Assembly (NCBI RefSeq): GCF_000184745.1
Contig: NC_014931.1
Location: forward strand, 2,666,001 to 2,730,000
Direction of reading: 5' to 3'
Source of the DNA: Variovorax paradoxus EPS
GTDB taxonomy: Bacteria > Pseudomonadota > Gammaproteobacteria > Burkholderiales > Burkholderiaceae_C
Length of the DNA stretch: 64,000 nucleotides
Below, piece by piece: positions 24,714 to 33,368 of the stretch (its first letter is position 1; each line of letters starts with the position of its first letter). The notes below the pieces were generated by a model. The model was not told the origin of the DNA. It saw nothing but the letters and a program-made list of their open reading frames with translations, and did not search any database. Both the position numbers and the translations under genes were made by a program.

Positions 24714-24790
24714 TGGCCTGCCCGGAGGGGATCGAACCCCCGACAACCTGCTTAGAAGGCAGGTGCTCTATCCAACTGAGCTACGGGCAG
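24714..24790 (-). tRNA. tRNA-Arg(TCT)
   Basis: 77 nt with encoded CCA. Acceptor CTGCCCG pairs with CGGGCAG, discriminator G. D arm GCTC/GAGC; anticodon stem CCTGC/GCAGG with loop CTTCTAA gives anticodon TCT; T stem GGGGG/CCCTC with loop TTCGATC. It lies 47 nt downstream of tRNA-Pro on the same strand, so the two are probably cotranscribed. Confidence 0.97.
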
Positions 24791-24837
24791 ATTCCGGGCC
24801 GGACAGAAGCAAAAACGAAAACACTTAAAAGAAAACT

Positions 24838-24914
<77 letters not shown>

Positions 24915-24960
24915 ACAAGCCTTCGATTCTAGCCCGGATATCGACCGGTTCCGGGTTTTC

Positions 24961-25665
24961 TCAACGTTTCTCGTATTGAGTCTTGCCGAAAAGAACCTGG
25001 CGCTCCTTGTCGCCGGTGAGCGGCTGGCGCAGATCGGCCAGCACTTTCACGCCGCGCTGCACGGCCGGACGCTCGGCGATGCCGTCGAACCAGGCCTTCA
25101 GGTGCGGGAAATCGGTGAGGGTGATGCCCTGGTTTTCCCAGCTGCGCAGCCACGGGAAGATGGCGATGTCGGCAATCGAATAGCTCTTGCCGGCGATGAA
25201 CTTGTTCTTGGACAACTGCTTGTCGATCACGCCGTAGATGCGCTTGGCTTCGTTGGTGTAGCGGTCGATCGCATAGGCAATTTTTTCGGGCGCGTACAGA
25301 CGGAAGTGATGCGCCTGGCCGAGCATCGGGCCGACGCCGCCCATCTGGAACATGAGCCACTGCAGCACGTCATAACGTTCGCGGTCGCCGGTGGGCAGGA
25401 ACTTGCCGGTCTTGCCCGCGAGGTAGACCAAGATCGCGCCCGATTCGAACAGCGAGATCGGCTTGCCGTCCGGACCGTCGGGGTCGGTGATGGCGGGGAT
25501 CTTGTTGTTGGGGCTGATCTGGAGGAACTCGGGCGCGAACTGGTCGCCCTTGCCGATGTTCACCGGGTGTGCGCGGTAGGGCAGGCCGCACTCCTCCAAC
25601 ATGACGTGAACCTTGTGGCCGTTGGGCGTGGGCCAGGAATAGACCTCGATGGGCGATGCAGGCAT
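24961..25665 (-). CDS. glutathione S-transferase, Nu class (YfcG/YghU-like)
   Basis: 234 aa from ATG 25665. Residues about 5-85 are a thioredoxin-like GST N-domain: [40 protein letters not shown] and [15 protein letters not shown], with the cis-proline and E-S glutathione contacts. The all-helical C-domain follows, with [18 protein letters not shown], a hallmark of Nu-class enzymes, and [10 protein letters not shown] as N-capping box. These enzymes reduce disulfides or peroxides with glutathione. Monocistronic; the tRNA genes lie downstream on the same strand. Confidence 0.93.
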   Translation of the reverse strand: MPASPIEVYSWPTPNGHKVHVMLEECGLPYRAHPVNIGKGDQFAPEFLQISPNNKIPAITDPDGPDGKPISLFESGAILVYLAGKTGKFLPTGDRERYDVLQWLMFQMGGVGPMLGQAHHFRLYAPEKIAYAIDRYTNEAKRIYGVIDKQLSKNKFIAGKSYSIADIAIFPWLRSWENQGITLTDFPHLKAWFDGIAERPAVQRGVKVLADLRQPLTGDKERQVLFGKTQYEKR

Positions 25666-25768
25666 GTCTCGGGCTCCGGAAGGGGATGGGTATGAGGGGA
25701 GGGCCGCAGCATATACGTGCGATTCCAAACCCGTGCCGGCGCGGGAATTCGCCTTGCGGCAGCGCCTT

Positions 25769-26032
25769 TCAGCCCACCTGCAACTGGTGCGCGTTGCACC
25801 ACATCCAGTCTTCGCCGGGCTCTAGCGACTGGATGACCGGATGCCCCTCGGCCTGCGAATGCCGCGTGGCGTGGCGGTTCTTCGAGGAGTCGCAGCAGCC
25901 CACATGGCCGCAGTGCACGCACAGGCGCAGATGGACCCAGGTGTCGCCGGTCTTCAGGCAGTCTTCGCAGCCGCGCGCGGTGTGCGGTTGGGCGATGGTG
26001 GCGGGCACGTGGTCGCAAGCTTTGATGGGCAC
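25769..26032 (-). CDS. UBP-type zinc finger protein
   Basis: 87 aa. The zinc ligands of the ZnF-UBP domain are in place: C6/H8, GCEDC, then LCVHCGHVGCCDSSKNRHATRHSQAEGHPVIQSL and a final DWMWC. In eukaryotes this domain binds the ubiquitin C-terminus; in bacteria, which lack ubiquitin, it occurs as small stand-alone proteins of unknown ligand. It lies 40 nt downstream of the cyclic-nucleotide-domain reductase gene on the same strand, a pairing likely to be functional (inference). Confidence 0.9.
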   Translation of the reverse strand: MPIKACDHVPATIAQPHTARGCEDCLKTGDTWVHLRLCVHCGHVGCCDSSKNRHATRHSQAEGHPVIQSLEPGEDWMWCNAHQLQVG

Positions 26033-26072
26033 CGAAGAACTCCTTGATATCTGATTGAGGGGGTGAGTGGCG

Positions 26073-27767
26073 TCAGGCCACGGCTGTCGTCTGCGACAGG
26101 TGCTGATGAATCAGCGCCACAGCCGCCGCACCTTCGCCGATCGCGCCACCCACGCGCTTGACCGAACCCGAGCGCACATCGCCTACGGCGAAAACGCCGG
26201 GCACGCTGGATTCGAGCGCCGTGGCCGGCCGCGCCGGAAAACCGCTGCTCGCCGCCGCGCCGGTCAGCACGAAACCGTGCTTGTCGACCGCGACCGCGCA
26301 GCCCTCGAGCCACGAGGTCTCGGGTTCGGCGCCGACGAACAGGAAGATGTTGCGTGCCGGGCAGTCGTGCTCGTTGCCGCTCGTGTGGCAGCGCCACGTC
26401 GCGCCGGTGAGGCCTTCGTCGGAACTGCCATGCAGGCGCACGAGTTCGGTGTGGGGCTGCAGTTCGATGTTGGGCGTGGCCTCGATGCGGTCGATGAGGT
26501 AGCGCGACATGCTGGCGGCGAGCGACGGTCCGCGCACCAGCACGTTCACCTTGGCCGCATGGCGCGAGAGGAACACCGCCGCCTGGCCCGCCGAGTTGCC
26601 ACCGCCGACCAGCGCCACTTCCTGCTGCGAGCAGATCTTCGCTTCGATGGCCGAGGCCCAGTACCAGATGCCGCGGCCTTCGAATTCGGCAAGGCGCGGC
26701 ACGTCGGGGCGCCGGTAGCGCGCGCCGCTCGCAATGACCACCGTGCGCGCGTGGATCGTGCGGCCATCGGCCAGCGCGATGCCGAGGCTTTCGCGCTCGT
26801 TCTCGCGCGAGCAGTCGAGCGAGGTTACCTTCGCCGGGATCAGCATCTCGACGCCGAACTTCTGCGCCTGCACGAACGCTCGTCCCGCAAGCGCTTGCCC
26901 CGAGATGCCGGTCGGAAAACCCAGGTAATTCTCGATGCGCGCGCTGGCGCCGGCCTGGCCGCCGAAGGCGCGGCAGTCGAGCACGATCACGCGCAGGCCT
27001 TCGGAGGCGGCATACACCGCGGTGGCGAGGCCGGCCGGCCCCGCGCCGACCACGGCGACATCGAACAGCTCGTTGTGCTCGACGGTGTCGACCATGCCGA
27101 GGCAGCGTGCCAGCGCGTCCTCGGCCGGGTTCACCAGCACCGAGCCGTCGGGGCACACGGCGAGCAACTGGCAGGTGCCATATTGTTCGAGCAGTGCGGC
27201 GGCGTCGGGGTCTTCGGCGGCGTCGACCAGGTGATAGGGATAGCCGTTGCGCCGCAGGAAGTTTTCGAGGCGCGCCATGTCGGCCGACTGCGGCTTGCCG
27301 ATCAACACCGGCCCGCTCGCGCCGGATTCGATCAGCGCCACGCGCCGCAGGATCAGCGCGCGGGTGATGCGCTCGCCAAGGTCGGCTTCGGCAACCAGCA
27401 ATGCGCGCAGTTGTTGTGGCGACACGAGCAGCGCCTCGACGTCTTCGTCGGCATGCCCGTCGACCAGGGCAGGGCGGCCGCTCAACTGGCCGACTTCGGC
27501 CAGGAATTCGCCCGGACCCTGCCGCACGATCGGCACCACGCGCCCGAGTCCGTCGCGCTGTGTGACAGCGACCACGCCCTTGAGCAGCACGAACATGCCG
27601 GGTCCGGTTTCCCCGGCGGTGAACAGGCGCTCGCCGCGCGCGAATTGCTGCACGCTGCCGAAGCGTGCAATGCGCGCAATCTCGGTGTCACTGAGGACGG
27701 GAAAGGTCTGGTGAAAGCGGCTGCTGTCGGTGCCGTTTGCTGCGGTGGCCATGTGTCCAAGCTCCAT
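26073..27767 (-). CDS. thioredoxin-reductase-like flavoprotein with N-terminal cyclic-nucleotide-binding domain
   Basis: 564 aa. About 20-145 is a cNMP/CRP-type domain (GERLFTAGETGPGMFVLLKGVVAV ... GEFLAEVGQLSGRPALVDGHA). About 150-235 is a thioredoxin/glutaredoxin-like fold without an active-site cysteine pair (PVLIGKPQSADMARLENFLRRNGYPY). About 240-564 is TrxR-like: AVVGAGPAGLATAVYAASEG for FAD, ALVGGGNSAGQAAVF for NAD(P)H, PGVFAVGDVRSG at the end. The CxxC that thioredoxin reductases carry before the NADPH motif is replaced here by WYWASAIEAKIC, so classical disulfide transfer is not expected. Probably a redox or nucleotide-controlled oxidase/reductase; partner is the zinc-finger protein downstream. 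Confidence 0.88.
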   Translation of the reverse strand: MELGHMATAANGTDSSRFHQTFPVLSDTEIARIARFGSVQQFARGERLFTAGETGPGMFVLLKGVVAVTQRDGLGRVVPIVRQGPGEFLAEVGQLSGRPALVDGHADEDVEALLVSPQQLRALLVAEADLGERITRALILRRVALIESGASGPVLIGKPQSADMARLENFLRRNGYPYHLVDAAEDPDAAALLEQYGTCQLLAVCPDGSVLVNPAEDALARCLGMVDTVEHNELFDVAVVGAGPAGLATAVYAASEGLRVIVLDCRAFGGQAGASARIENYLGFPTGISGQALAGRAFVQAQKFGVEMLIPAKVTSLDCSRENERESLGIALADGRTIHARTVVIASGARYRRPDVPRLAEFEGRGIWYWASAIEAKICSQQEVALVGGGNSAGQAAVFLSRHAAKVNVLVRGPSLAASMSRYLIDRIEATPNIELQPHTELVRLHGSSDEGLTGATWRCHTSGNEHDCPARNIFLFVGAEPETSWLEGCAVAVDKHGFVLTGAAASSGFPARPATALESSVPGVFAVGDVRSGSVKRVGGAIGEGAAAVALIHQHLSQTTAVA

Positions 27768-27895
27768 GTCGCGGGTTCACGAATTAAACGACGAAGTGCG
27801 CCAAGCCGGCTGTAACACCGTCATACGCATGCAATCTTCCTGACACGCCGCCTTCATCGCATGTGCGGAGACTCCCTCGGCAGAAAGGGTTCCCC

Positions 27896-28789
27896 ATGAA
27901 AGAACTGCCCAACCCGACGTTTCCGCTTTCGCAGCTCGGGCTGCGCGCGGCCTTGTGGCCTGCGCCCACGGCCGTCGCTGTCGCCGCCGGTGCTTCCGCC
28001 GCGGCCCGTGTGTCGGTGCCGCAGGCGCCCGCCGTCATTCTTCCCCCGCCCGTCGAAGCCAAGCAGGGCATCACGGTCGGCTGGGCCCGCCACCTGGACG
28101 ACGTGCGCGCCGCGCAGCGCCTGCGCTACGACGTGTTCGTCGGCGAAATGGGCGCCCGCGTCTCCTCGCCGCTGGCCGGTCACGACATCGACCTGTTCGA
28201 CGATTTCTGCGAGCACTTGCTGGTGCGCGACGAGCTCACCAATCAGGTCATCGGCACCTACCGGGTGCTCACCCCGGCGCAGGCGCGCCGCGTCGGCAGC
28301 ACCTACAGCGACACCGAATTCGACCTGACCCGCCTGCGCGACCTGCGCGAGCGCATGGTCGAACTGGGCCGCAGTTGCGTGCATCCCGAACACCGCCAGG
28401 GCGGGGTGATCCTCGCGCTGTGGGGCGCGCTGGCCGGCTTCATGCACCGCAACAAGCTGGACACCATGATCGGCTGCGCGAGCATCCCGATGTCACACAA
28501 CGGTGTGACGAATGGTGACGCGGCGGCCAGCATCTGGCGGCAGGTTTCGGCCAGCCACATGGCGCCGATCCAATACCAGGTGCAGCCGCGGCTTCCGCTG
28601 CCGGTCGAGCGGCTGGACAGCACGCTCGACGTGGAGCCGCCGGCGCTCATCAAGGGTTACCTGCGCCTGGGTGCCAAGGTGCTGGGCGCGCCGGCCTGGG
28701 ACCCGGACTTCAACGCGGCCGACCTGCCGATGCTGATGCGCATCGACGACCTGCCGGCGCGCTACCGCAAGCACTTTCTCGGCGCATGA
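27896..28789 (+). CDS. OlsB-like N-acyltransferase (GNAT/autoinducer-synthase fold)
   Basis: 297 aa from ATG 27896 (AAGGG upstream). The core VGWARHLDDVRAAQRLRYDVFVGEMGARV...HDIDLFDDFCEHLLVRDELTNQVIGTYRVLTP and ELGRSCVHPEHRQGGVILALWGALAGFM matches ornithine-acyl-ACP N-acyltransferases (Acetyltransf_5). OlsB makes lyso-ornithine lipid, a phosphorus-free lipid often induced when phosphate is short, which fits the phosphate genes that follow. No OlsA partner is adjacent. The first 55 residues are Ala/Pro-rich and probably disordered. Its stop overlaps an ATG in the frame of ppk, but ppk most likely starts later. Confidence 0.8.
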   Translation: MKELPNPTFPLSQLGLRAALWPAPTAVAVAAGASAAARVSVPQAPAVILPPPVEAKQGITVGWARHLDDVRAAQRLRYDVFVGEMGARVSSPLAGHDIDLFDDFCEHLLVRDELTNQVIGTYRVLTPAQARRVGSTYSDTEFDLTRLRDLRERMVELGRSCVHPEHRQGGVILALWGALAGFMHRNKLDTMIGCASIPMSHNGVTNGDAAASIWRQVSASHMAPIQYQVQPRLPLPVERLDSTLDVEPPALIKGYLRLGAKVLGAPAWDPDFNAADLPMLMRIDDLPARYRKHFLGA

Positions 28790-28880
28790 AACCGGCGGCC
28801 GTCCGTCCTGACGACGGGCCGCCCGCCCACCCGCCGGGCATGATGGAGCCGCACAGGACAGGGGACGCCGCGTCACGCGA

Positions 28881-28898
28881 GCGTCATTCAACTGTCAC
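28881..28898 (+). promoter_or_regulatory. Pho box upstream of ppk
   Basis: GCGTCAT-TCAA-CTGTCAC is two 7-bp direct repeats 11 bp apart, against the PhoB consensus CTGTCAT-N4-CTGTCAC. A third unit, CTGTCAT, lies at 28913-28919 in the same orientation. The site is 70 nt upstream of ATG 28969 and lies inside any longer version of the ppk frame, which argues for the later start. Confidence 0.75.
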
Positions 28899-28968
28899 AA
28901 ATGACATCGACACTGTCATATTTCCGCCTACGTCTGCTCCCGTGCCGCTTGCTCCAGAATCAGTGTCC

Positions 28969-31107
28969 ATGTCACCAGCCCCCGCAGACCGGTCGCTCGC
29001 CGTTGCGGCGCCCACTTTCTCCCTGCTCGACCGGGATCACAGCATCCTGTCGTTCAACGAGCGCGTGCTCGACTGGGCGCACCGGCCCGAGGTCCCGCTG
29101 ATCGAGCGATTGCGCTACCTGTGCATCGTGTCTTCGAACCTCGACGAGTTCTTCGAGGTCCGCGCCGCGCCGCACCTGATCGCCGGCAACGCCGGCGACC
29201 ACAAGGGCACCTACACCGTCGATTCGTTCGAACAGCTGGCCGAGGCGGCGCACAAGCTGGTGGCGCGCCAGTACGCGCTGTACAACGACGAGCTGATGCC
29301 GACCTTCGCGACGCACGGCATCCACATCATTTCGCACGGCGAGCGCAACCCGGCGCAGCGCAAATGGGTGAGCGAGTATTTCGAGCGCGAAGTGCGCCCC
29401 CTGCTGATTCCCGTCGGGCTGGACCCGGCGCATCCGTTCCCGCAGGTGGCCAACAAGTCGCTGAACTTCATCGTGCGGCTGGGCGGCAAGGACGCCTTCG
29501 GGCGCGAGAACCCGATCCAGATCGTCAAGCTGCCGCGCGTGCTGCCGCGACTGATCAAGATGCCGGCCAAGGTGTCGGACGGCAAGACGCTGTTCGTGGC
29601 GCTGTCGAGCGTGGTGCGAGCGCACTTGTCGAGCATGTTCCCGGGCCGCGAGGTCGGCGACTTCTCGCAGTTCCGCGTCACGCGGCATTCCGATCTCGCG
29701 GTGGACGAGGAAGACGTGAAGAACCTGCGCACCGCGCTGCGCCAGGGCCTGCAGCACCGCCATTACGGCCAGGCCGTGCGCCTGGAGGTGTCGGCCAGTT
29801 GCGCCGAATCGCTCGCGAGCTTCCTCTTGGCGCAGTTCAACCTGCCGCCCGGATCGCTGTACCGGGTGCATGGGCCGGTGAACCTGGCCCGGCTCACGCA
29901 GCTCATCGACCTGATCGACGAGCAGCAGCTGCGCTTTCCGCCGTATTCGGCGTCGTATCCCATCACGCTGTCACCCGCCCAGTCGTTCTTCGAGCGACTG
30001 CAGCGCAGCGACGTGCTGATCCACCAGCCCTTCGAGAGCTTCGACGGCGTGCTCGCCTTCCTGCGCGAAGCGGTGCTCGATCCGCAGGTGCTGGCCATCA
30101 AGCAGACCATCTACCGCACCGGCGCCGACTCGGAGCTGATGGACCTGCTGCGCGAAGCCGTGCGCCGTGGCAAGGAAGTCACCGTGGTGGTGGAGCTCAA
30201 GGCGCGATTCGACGAAGAAGCCAACATCAACTGGGCCGAAATGCTCGAGTCGATCGGCGCGCAGGTGGTGTATGGCGTGGTGGGCCTCAAGACCCACGCC
30301 AAGATGCTGCTGGTGACCCGCCGCGAGGGCAAGCAGCTGCGCCGTTACGGCCACCTTTCCACCGGCAACTACAACCCGCGCACCGCAAAGCTCTACACCG
30401 ACATCAGCCATCTCACGGCCGATCCGCTGCTGACGGCCGACATGGAGGCGGTGTTCGTGCACCTGGCGAGCCAGAGCCGGCTGCCCAAGCTGAACCGCAT
30501 GTGGCTTGCGCCCTTCGACCTGCACAAGAACCTGGTGGCGCAGATCGACGCGCTGGGCCTGGCCGCATCGAACGGCGAGCCCACGCGCATCGTCGCCAAG
30601 ATGAACGCGCTGACCGACGAAGGGCTGATCACCGCGCTCATCCTCGCTGGGCAGAAGGGCGTGAAGATCGATCTCATCGTGCGCGGCGCCTGCACGCTGC
30701 CGGCGCAGGTGCCGGGGCTCACCGACAACATCCGCGTGCGCTCGGTGATCGGGCGCTTCCTCGAGCATTCGCGGGTCTTCTATTTTCGCAACGGCGAGGA
30801 CGAGTCGCTGTACCTCTCGAGCGCCGACTGGATGAACCGCAACATGATGCGGCGCATCGAGCTCGCCTGGCCCGTGACCGATCCAAGCCTGCGCCAGCGC
30901 CTCATCGACGAGTGCCTGGTGGCTTACCTGCACGACGGCCGCGACGCCTGGGACCTGGGCGGCGACGGCATCTACACGCGCGTGGACCGGGACACCAATG
31001 CGGGCGAGGAGGGCGCATCGCGCGCCGTCGAGGCCCACGGTGCCCAGACCGCGCTCATGAACCGCTATGCATCGCGAGGGCATCACGGCGATGCATCCAG
31101 CAACTGA
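28969..31107 (+). CDS. ppk: polyphosphate kinase 1
   Basis: 712 aa. It polymerises ATP gamma-phosphate into polyphosphate. The N domain begins SLLDRDHSILSFNERVLDWA, then RLRYLCIVSSNLDEFFEVR. The catalytic half shows HQPFESFDGVLAFLREAV, IKQTIYRTG, LKARFDEEANINWAEML and GLKTHAKMLLVTRREGK, where the histidine of TH is the phosphorylated residue, and STGNYNPRTAKLYTDISHLT. I chose ATG 28969 because the open frame from 28786 would translate the Pho box and 61 residues not found in the family. The following sixA starts 13 nt after the stop, so they form one unit under PhoB control. Confidence 0.95.
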   Translation: MSPAPADRSLAVAAPTFSLLDRDHSILSFNERVLDWAHRPEVPLIERLRYLCIVSSNLDEFFEVRAAPHLIAGNAGDHKGTYTVDSFEQLAEAAHKLVARQYALYNDELMPTFATHGIHIISHGERNPAQRKWVSEYFEREVRPLLIPVGLDPAHPFPQVANKSLNFIVRLGGKDAFGRENPIQIVKLPRVLPRLIKMPAKVSDGKTLFVALSSVVRAHLSSMFPGREVGDFSQFRVTRHSDLAVDEEDVKNLRTALRQGLQHRHYGQAVRLEVSASCAESLASFLLAQFNLPPGSLYRVHGPVNLARLTQLIDLIDEQQLRFPPYSASYPITLSPAQSFFERLQRSDVLIHQPFESFDGVLAFLREAVLDPQVLAIKQTIYRTGADSELMDLLREAVRRGKEVTVVVELKARFDEEANINWAEMLESIGAQVVYGVVGLKTHAKMLLVTRREGKQLRRYGHLSTGNYNPRTAKLYTDISHLTADPLLTADMEAVFVHLASQSRLPKLNRMWLAPFDLHKNLVAQIDALGLAASNGEPTRIVAKMNALTDEGLITALILAGQKGVKIDLIVRGACTLPAQVPGLTDNIRVRSVIGRFLEHSRVFYFRNGEDESLYLSSADWMNRNMMRRIELAWPVTDPSLRQRLIDECLVAYLHDGRDAWDLGGDGIYTRVDRDTNAGEEGASRAVEAHGAQTALMNRYASRGHHGDASSN

Positions 31108-31120
31108 AGACCGAAAGACG

Positions 31121-31588
31121 ATGACCATGGACTTGATCTTCTGGCGCCACGCCGAAGCCGAGGACTGGACCGAGGGCTGCGACGACATGCAGCGCTCGCT
31201 CACCGCACGCGGCGAAAAGCAGGCCAAGCGCATGGCCAGCTGGCTCGATCGGCAGTTGCCCGACGGCACCCGCATCATCTGCAGCCCCGCGCGGCGCTGC
31301 GAGCAGACCGCCCTCGCGCTGGGCCGCAAGTACAAGCTGCGCAGCGAGCTGGCACCCGACACCACGGCCGAAGCCATGCTCGGCGCGGCCGGCTGGCCCA
31401 ACGGCAAATCGGTGGTGCTGATGATCGGCCACCAGCCCTCGGTGGGGCAGGCCATCTCGTTGCTGCTCGGCCTCAAGCAGGACAGTTGCCCGGTGCGCAA
31501 GGGCGCGCTGTGGTGGATCCGGTCCCGCGAGCGCGATGGCGACGTGCAGACCGTCGTGGTGACGGTGCAGTCGCCCGAACTCCTTTAA
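31121..31588 (+). CDS. sixA: SixA-type phosphohistidine phosphatase
   Basis: 155 aa (ATG 31121; 31127 is an alternative). The histidine phosphatase motif RHAEAED stands at the N-terminus (RHG in most relatives, RHA in SixA), CSPARRCEQTA is the second phosphate-contact segment, and MIGHQPSV carries the second catalytic histidine. The short length without lid domain is typical of SixA, which dephosphorylates phosphohistidine on signalling proteins. It follows ppk by 13 nt, and converges on ppx. Confidence 0.9.
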   Translation: MTMDLIFWRHAEAEDWTEGCDDMQRSLTARGEKQAKRMASWLDRQLPDGTRIICSPARRCEQTALALGRKYKLRSELAPDTTAEAMLGAAGWPNGKSVVLMIGHQPSVGQAISLLLGLKQDSCPVRKGALWWIRSRERDGDVQTVVVTVQSPELL

Positions 31589-31595
31589 GCCAGCC

Positions 31596-33116
31596 TCAAG
31601 CGCCGGTCAGTTCCACGCGCCAGTTGCTGGTCTTCTGCCAGGCCAGCACTTCTTCGCGCAGGAGGTGCGCCGACTGCGGATAGGCATCGGCCCAATCGGG
31701 CGCGCACACGATGGTGAACGCCCGAGCGCCCAGCGCAGCGAGGTGCAGCGCTTGCGGATCGGGGTCGCGGCGCGCATGGCAGAGGATCACGGCCAGCCGC
31801 AGTGCGAGCAACTGCATCACGAAGGTCTCGTCGTCGAGCGCGGCTTCGAGCTTGCGCAGCTTGCCGCGCTGGCCCAGCACCAGTTGGCCGAGCGCGTGCA
31901 GCTCATTCACCGCGAAGCCGGGCGCGTCGGTGTTGTCGAGGATGTAGGCGCCGTGCTTGTGATAGTCGCTGTGCGACACCAGCGCGCCGATCTCGTGCAG
32001 TTGCGCGGCCCAGCCGAGCTTGCGCAGCGCGCGGCCGGCGCGGTTCGACGTGCTGCCACCGCGCGCGGCGGGGGCTAGCTGCACGAACAGCGAAGCGGCG
32101 GCATCGCCGACCCGCTTGGCCTGTGCGGCATCGACCGCGAAACGCGTGGCGAGCCGGGCCACCGTGGCGGTGCGCATGTCGGCCACGCTCTCGTCGCGTT
32201 CGAGCAATTCGTAGAGCACGCCGTGGCGGAGGGCGCCCTGGGCGACCTTCATTTCCTCGATGCCGAGCAGGTCGAACACCGCACGCAGCACGCTCACGCC
32301 GCCGCCGATCACCGCCTTGCGGTCTTCGCGCATGCCGTCGATCCGCAGCTTGTCGACGCTGCCGGCCTTGAGAAGGCGGTCGAGCAGCCAATCGAGGCCC
32401 TCGCGGGTGACGAGGCCGGGCTCCGCGCCGGCCGCGGCCAGAACGTCGCCAACTGCGCCGATGGTGCCCGAGGCGCCATAGGCCACGTCCCACTGGTCGC
32501 GGGTGTAGCTGCCGAGTGCGTCGTCCAGCACCGCCTTGGCAGCCACTTCGGCGGCGCGGAAGGCGGCGGGGGTGAACTGGCCTTCGGCGAAGTGCTTCAT
32601 CGACCAGGCGACGCTACCGACGCGGTATGACTCCACCAACTCGGCCTGGAGCGAGCGGCCGATGATCATTTCGGTGGAGCGCCCACCGATGTCGACCACC
32701 AGCCGGCGTTCGTTGTCCGAGGCGTCGGTGTGCGGGAGCATGTGCGCCACGCCCTGGTAGATAAGACGGGCTTCTTCCCGGCCGGGGATCACGTCGATGC
32801 CGAAACCCAGGATGGTGCGTGCGCGCAGCAAAAATTCTTCGCGGTTGCGCGCTTCGCGCAGCGTCTGCGTGGCGACGGCGCGCACCTGCGAGCGCTTGAA
32901 GCCGGCCAGCCGCTCGCCGAAACGCGCCAGCGCGTCCCAGCCGCGCTGCATGGCTTCGGTCGTGAGATTGCGGGCGCTGTCCAGGCCATTGCCCTGGCGC
33001 ACCGTTTCCTTCAGGTATTCGGTGCGGTGGATCTGGCCGTGGTCGACCTGCCCGATTTCGAGCCTGAAGCTGTTCGAGCCGAGATCGACTGCTGCGAGGC
33101 GGGTGCCGTTTTGCAT
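31596..33116 (-). CDS. ppx: exopolyphosphatase (Ppx/GppA family)
   Basis: 506 aa from ATG 33116. The ASKHA phosphatase fold begins TRLAAVDLGSNSFRLEIGQV, with AVATQTLREARNREEFL, VIPGREEARLIYQGV, and LVVDIGGRSTEMIIGR as the second phosphate motif. The C-terminal half is helical with an HD-like region (AAQLHEIGALVSHSDYHKHGAYILDNTD). It removes terminal phosphate from polyphosphate, opposing ppk, whose gene cluster converges on it with 7 nt between stops. A Pho box oriented towards ppx lies about 100 nt upstream of its start, in the gap shared with pstS. Confidence 0.94.
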   Translation of the reverse strand: MQNGTRLAAVDLGSNSFRLEIGQVDHGQIHRTEYLKETVRQGNGLDSARNLTTEAMQRGWDALARFGERLAGFKRSQVRAVATQTLREARNREEFLLRARTILGFGIDVIPGREEARLIYQGVAHMLPHTDASDNERRLVVDIGGRSTEMIIGRSLQAELVESYRVGSVAWSMKHFAEGQFTPAAFRAAEVAAKAVLDDALGSYTRDQWDVAYGASGTIGAVGDVLAAAGAEPGLVTREGLDWLLDRLLKAGSVDKLRIDGMREDRKAVIGGGVSVLRAVFDLLGIEEMKVAQGALRHGVLYELLERDESVADMRTATVARLATRFAVDAAQAKRVGDAAASLFVQLAPAARGGSTSNRAGRALRKLGWAAQLHEIGALVSHSDYHKHGAYILDNTDAPGFAVNELHALGQLVLGQRGKLRKLEAALDDETFVMQLLALRLAVILCHARRDPDPQALHLAALGARAFTIVCAPDWADAYPQSAHLLREEVLAWQKTSNWRVELTGA

Positions 33117-33219
33117 GTAGTTGTAGTGAAGAGGGCGGTTGCTTTGATCGTAGCGCCGTGACAGGCGCGCCACCTCCCGAATCGCGCGGCGGCGAGGTCG
33201 GGAAGGCTAGGCGCGCCCC

Positions 33220-33237
33220 ATGACGGTTGTGTGACAG
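33220..33237 (-). promoter_or_regulatory. Pho box for ppx (minus strand)
   Basis: Read on the minus strand: CTGTCAC-ACAA-CCGTCAT, two 7-bp repeats with 4-bp spacer, a close match to the PhoB consensus. It is about 105 nt upstream of the ppx start. It overlaps the palindrome TGTGACAGCGTCACA (33230-33244). Confidence 0.65.
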
Positions 33238-33286
33238 CGTCACACGGCCGAAGAGGGAAACACAGGCATTTTCCCTCGACAGCAGG

Positions 33287-33320
33287 GTGTCATATGGATG
33301 TCACACAAGCTTTCTAGAGT
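33287..33320 (+). promoter_or_regulatory. Pho box and -10 of the pst operon
   Basis: GTGTCAT-ATGG-ATGTCAC (33287-33304) is a two-repeat Pho box. TAGAGT at 33315-33320 sits 10 nt after it, the usual place of the -10 in PhoB-activated promoters that lack a -35. The pstS ATG follows 48 nt further on, with AAGGAAG as ribosome site. Confidence 0.8.
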
Positions 33321-33368
33321 CCGTCCCAAGCCCGAAAGGGACTACTTCTTACTTCTAAAGGAAGCTTC

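Noticed and set aside
27818..27835. Possible Pho box before the olsB-like gene (CCGTCAT-ACGC-ATGCAAT)
   Set aside because: Second repeat matches only about four of seven positions; too weak to annotate as a feature.
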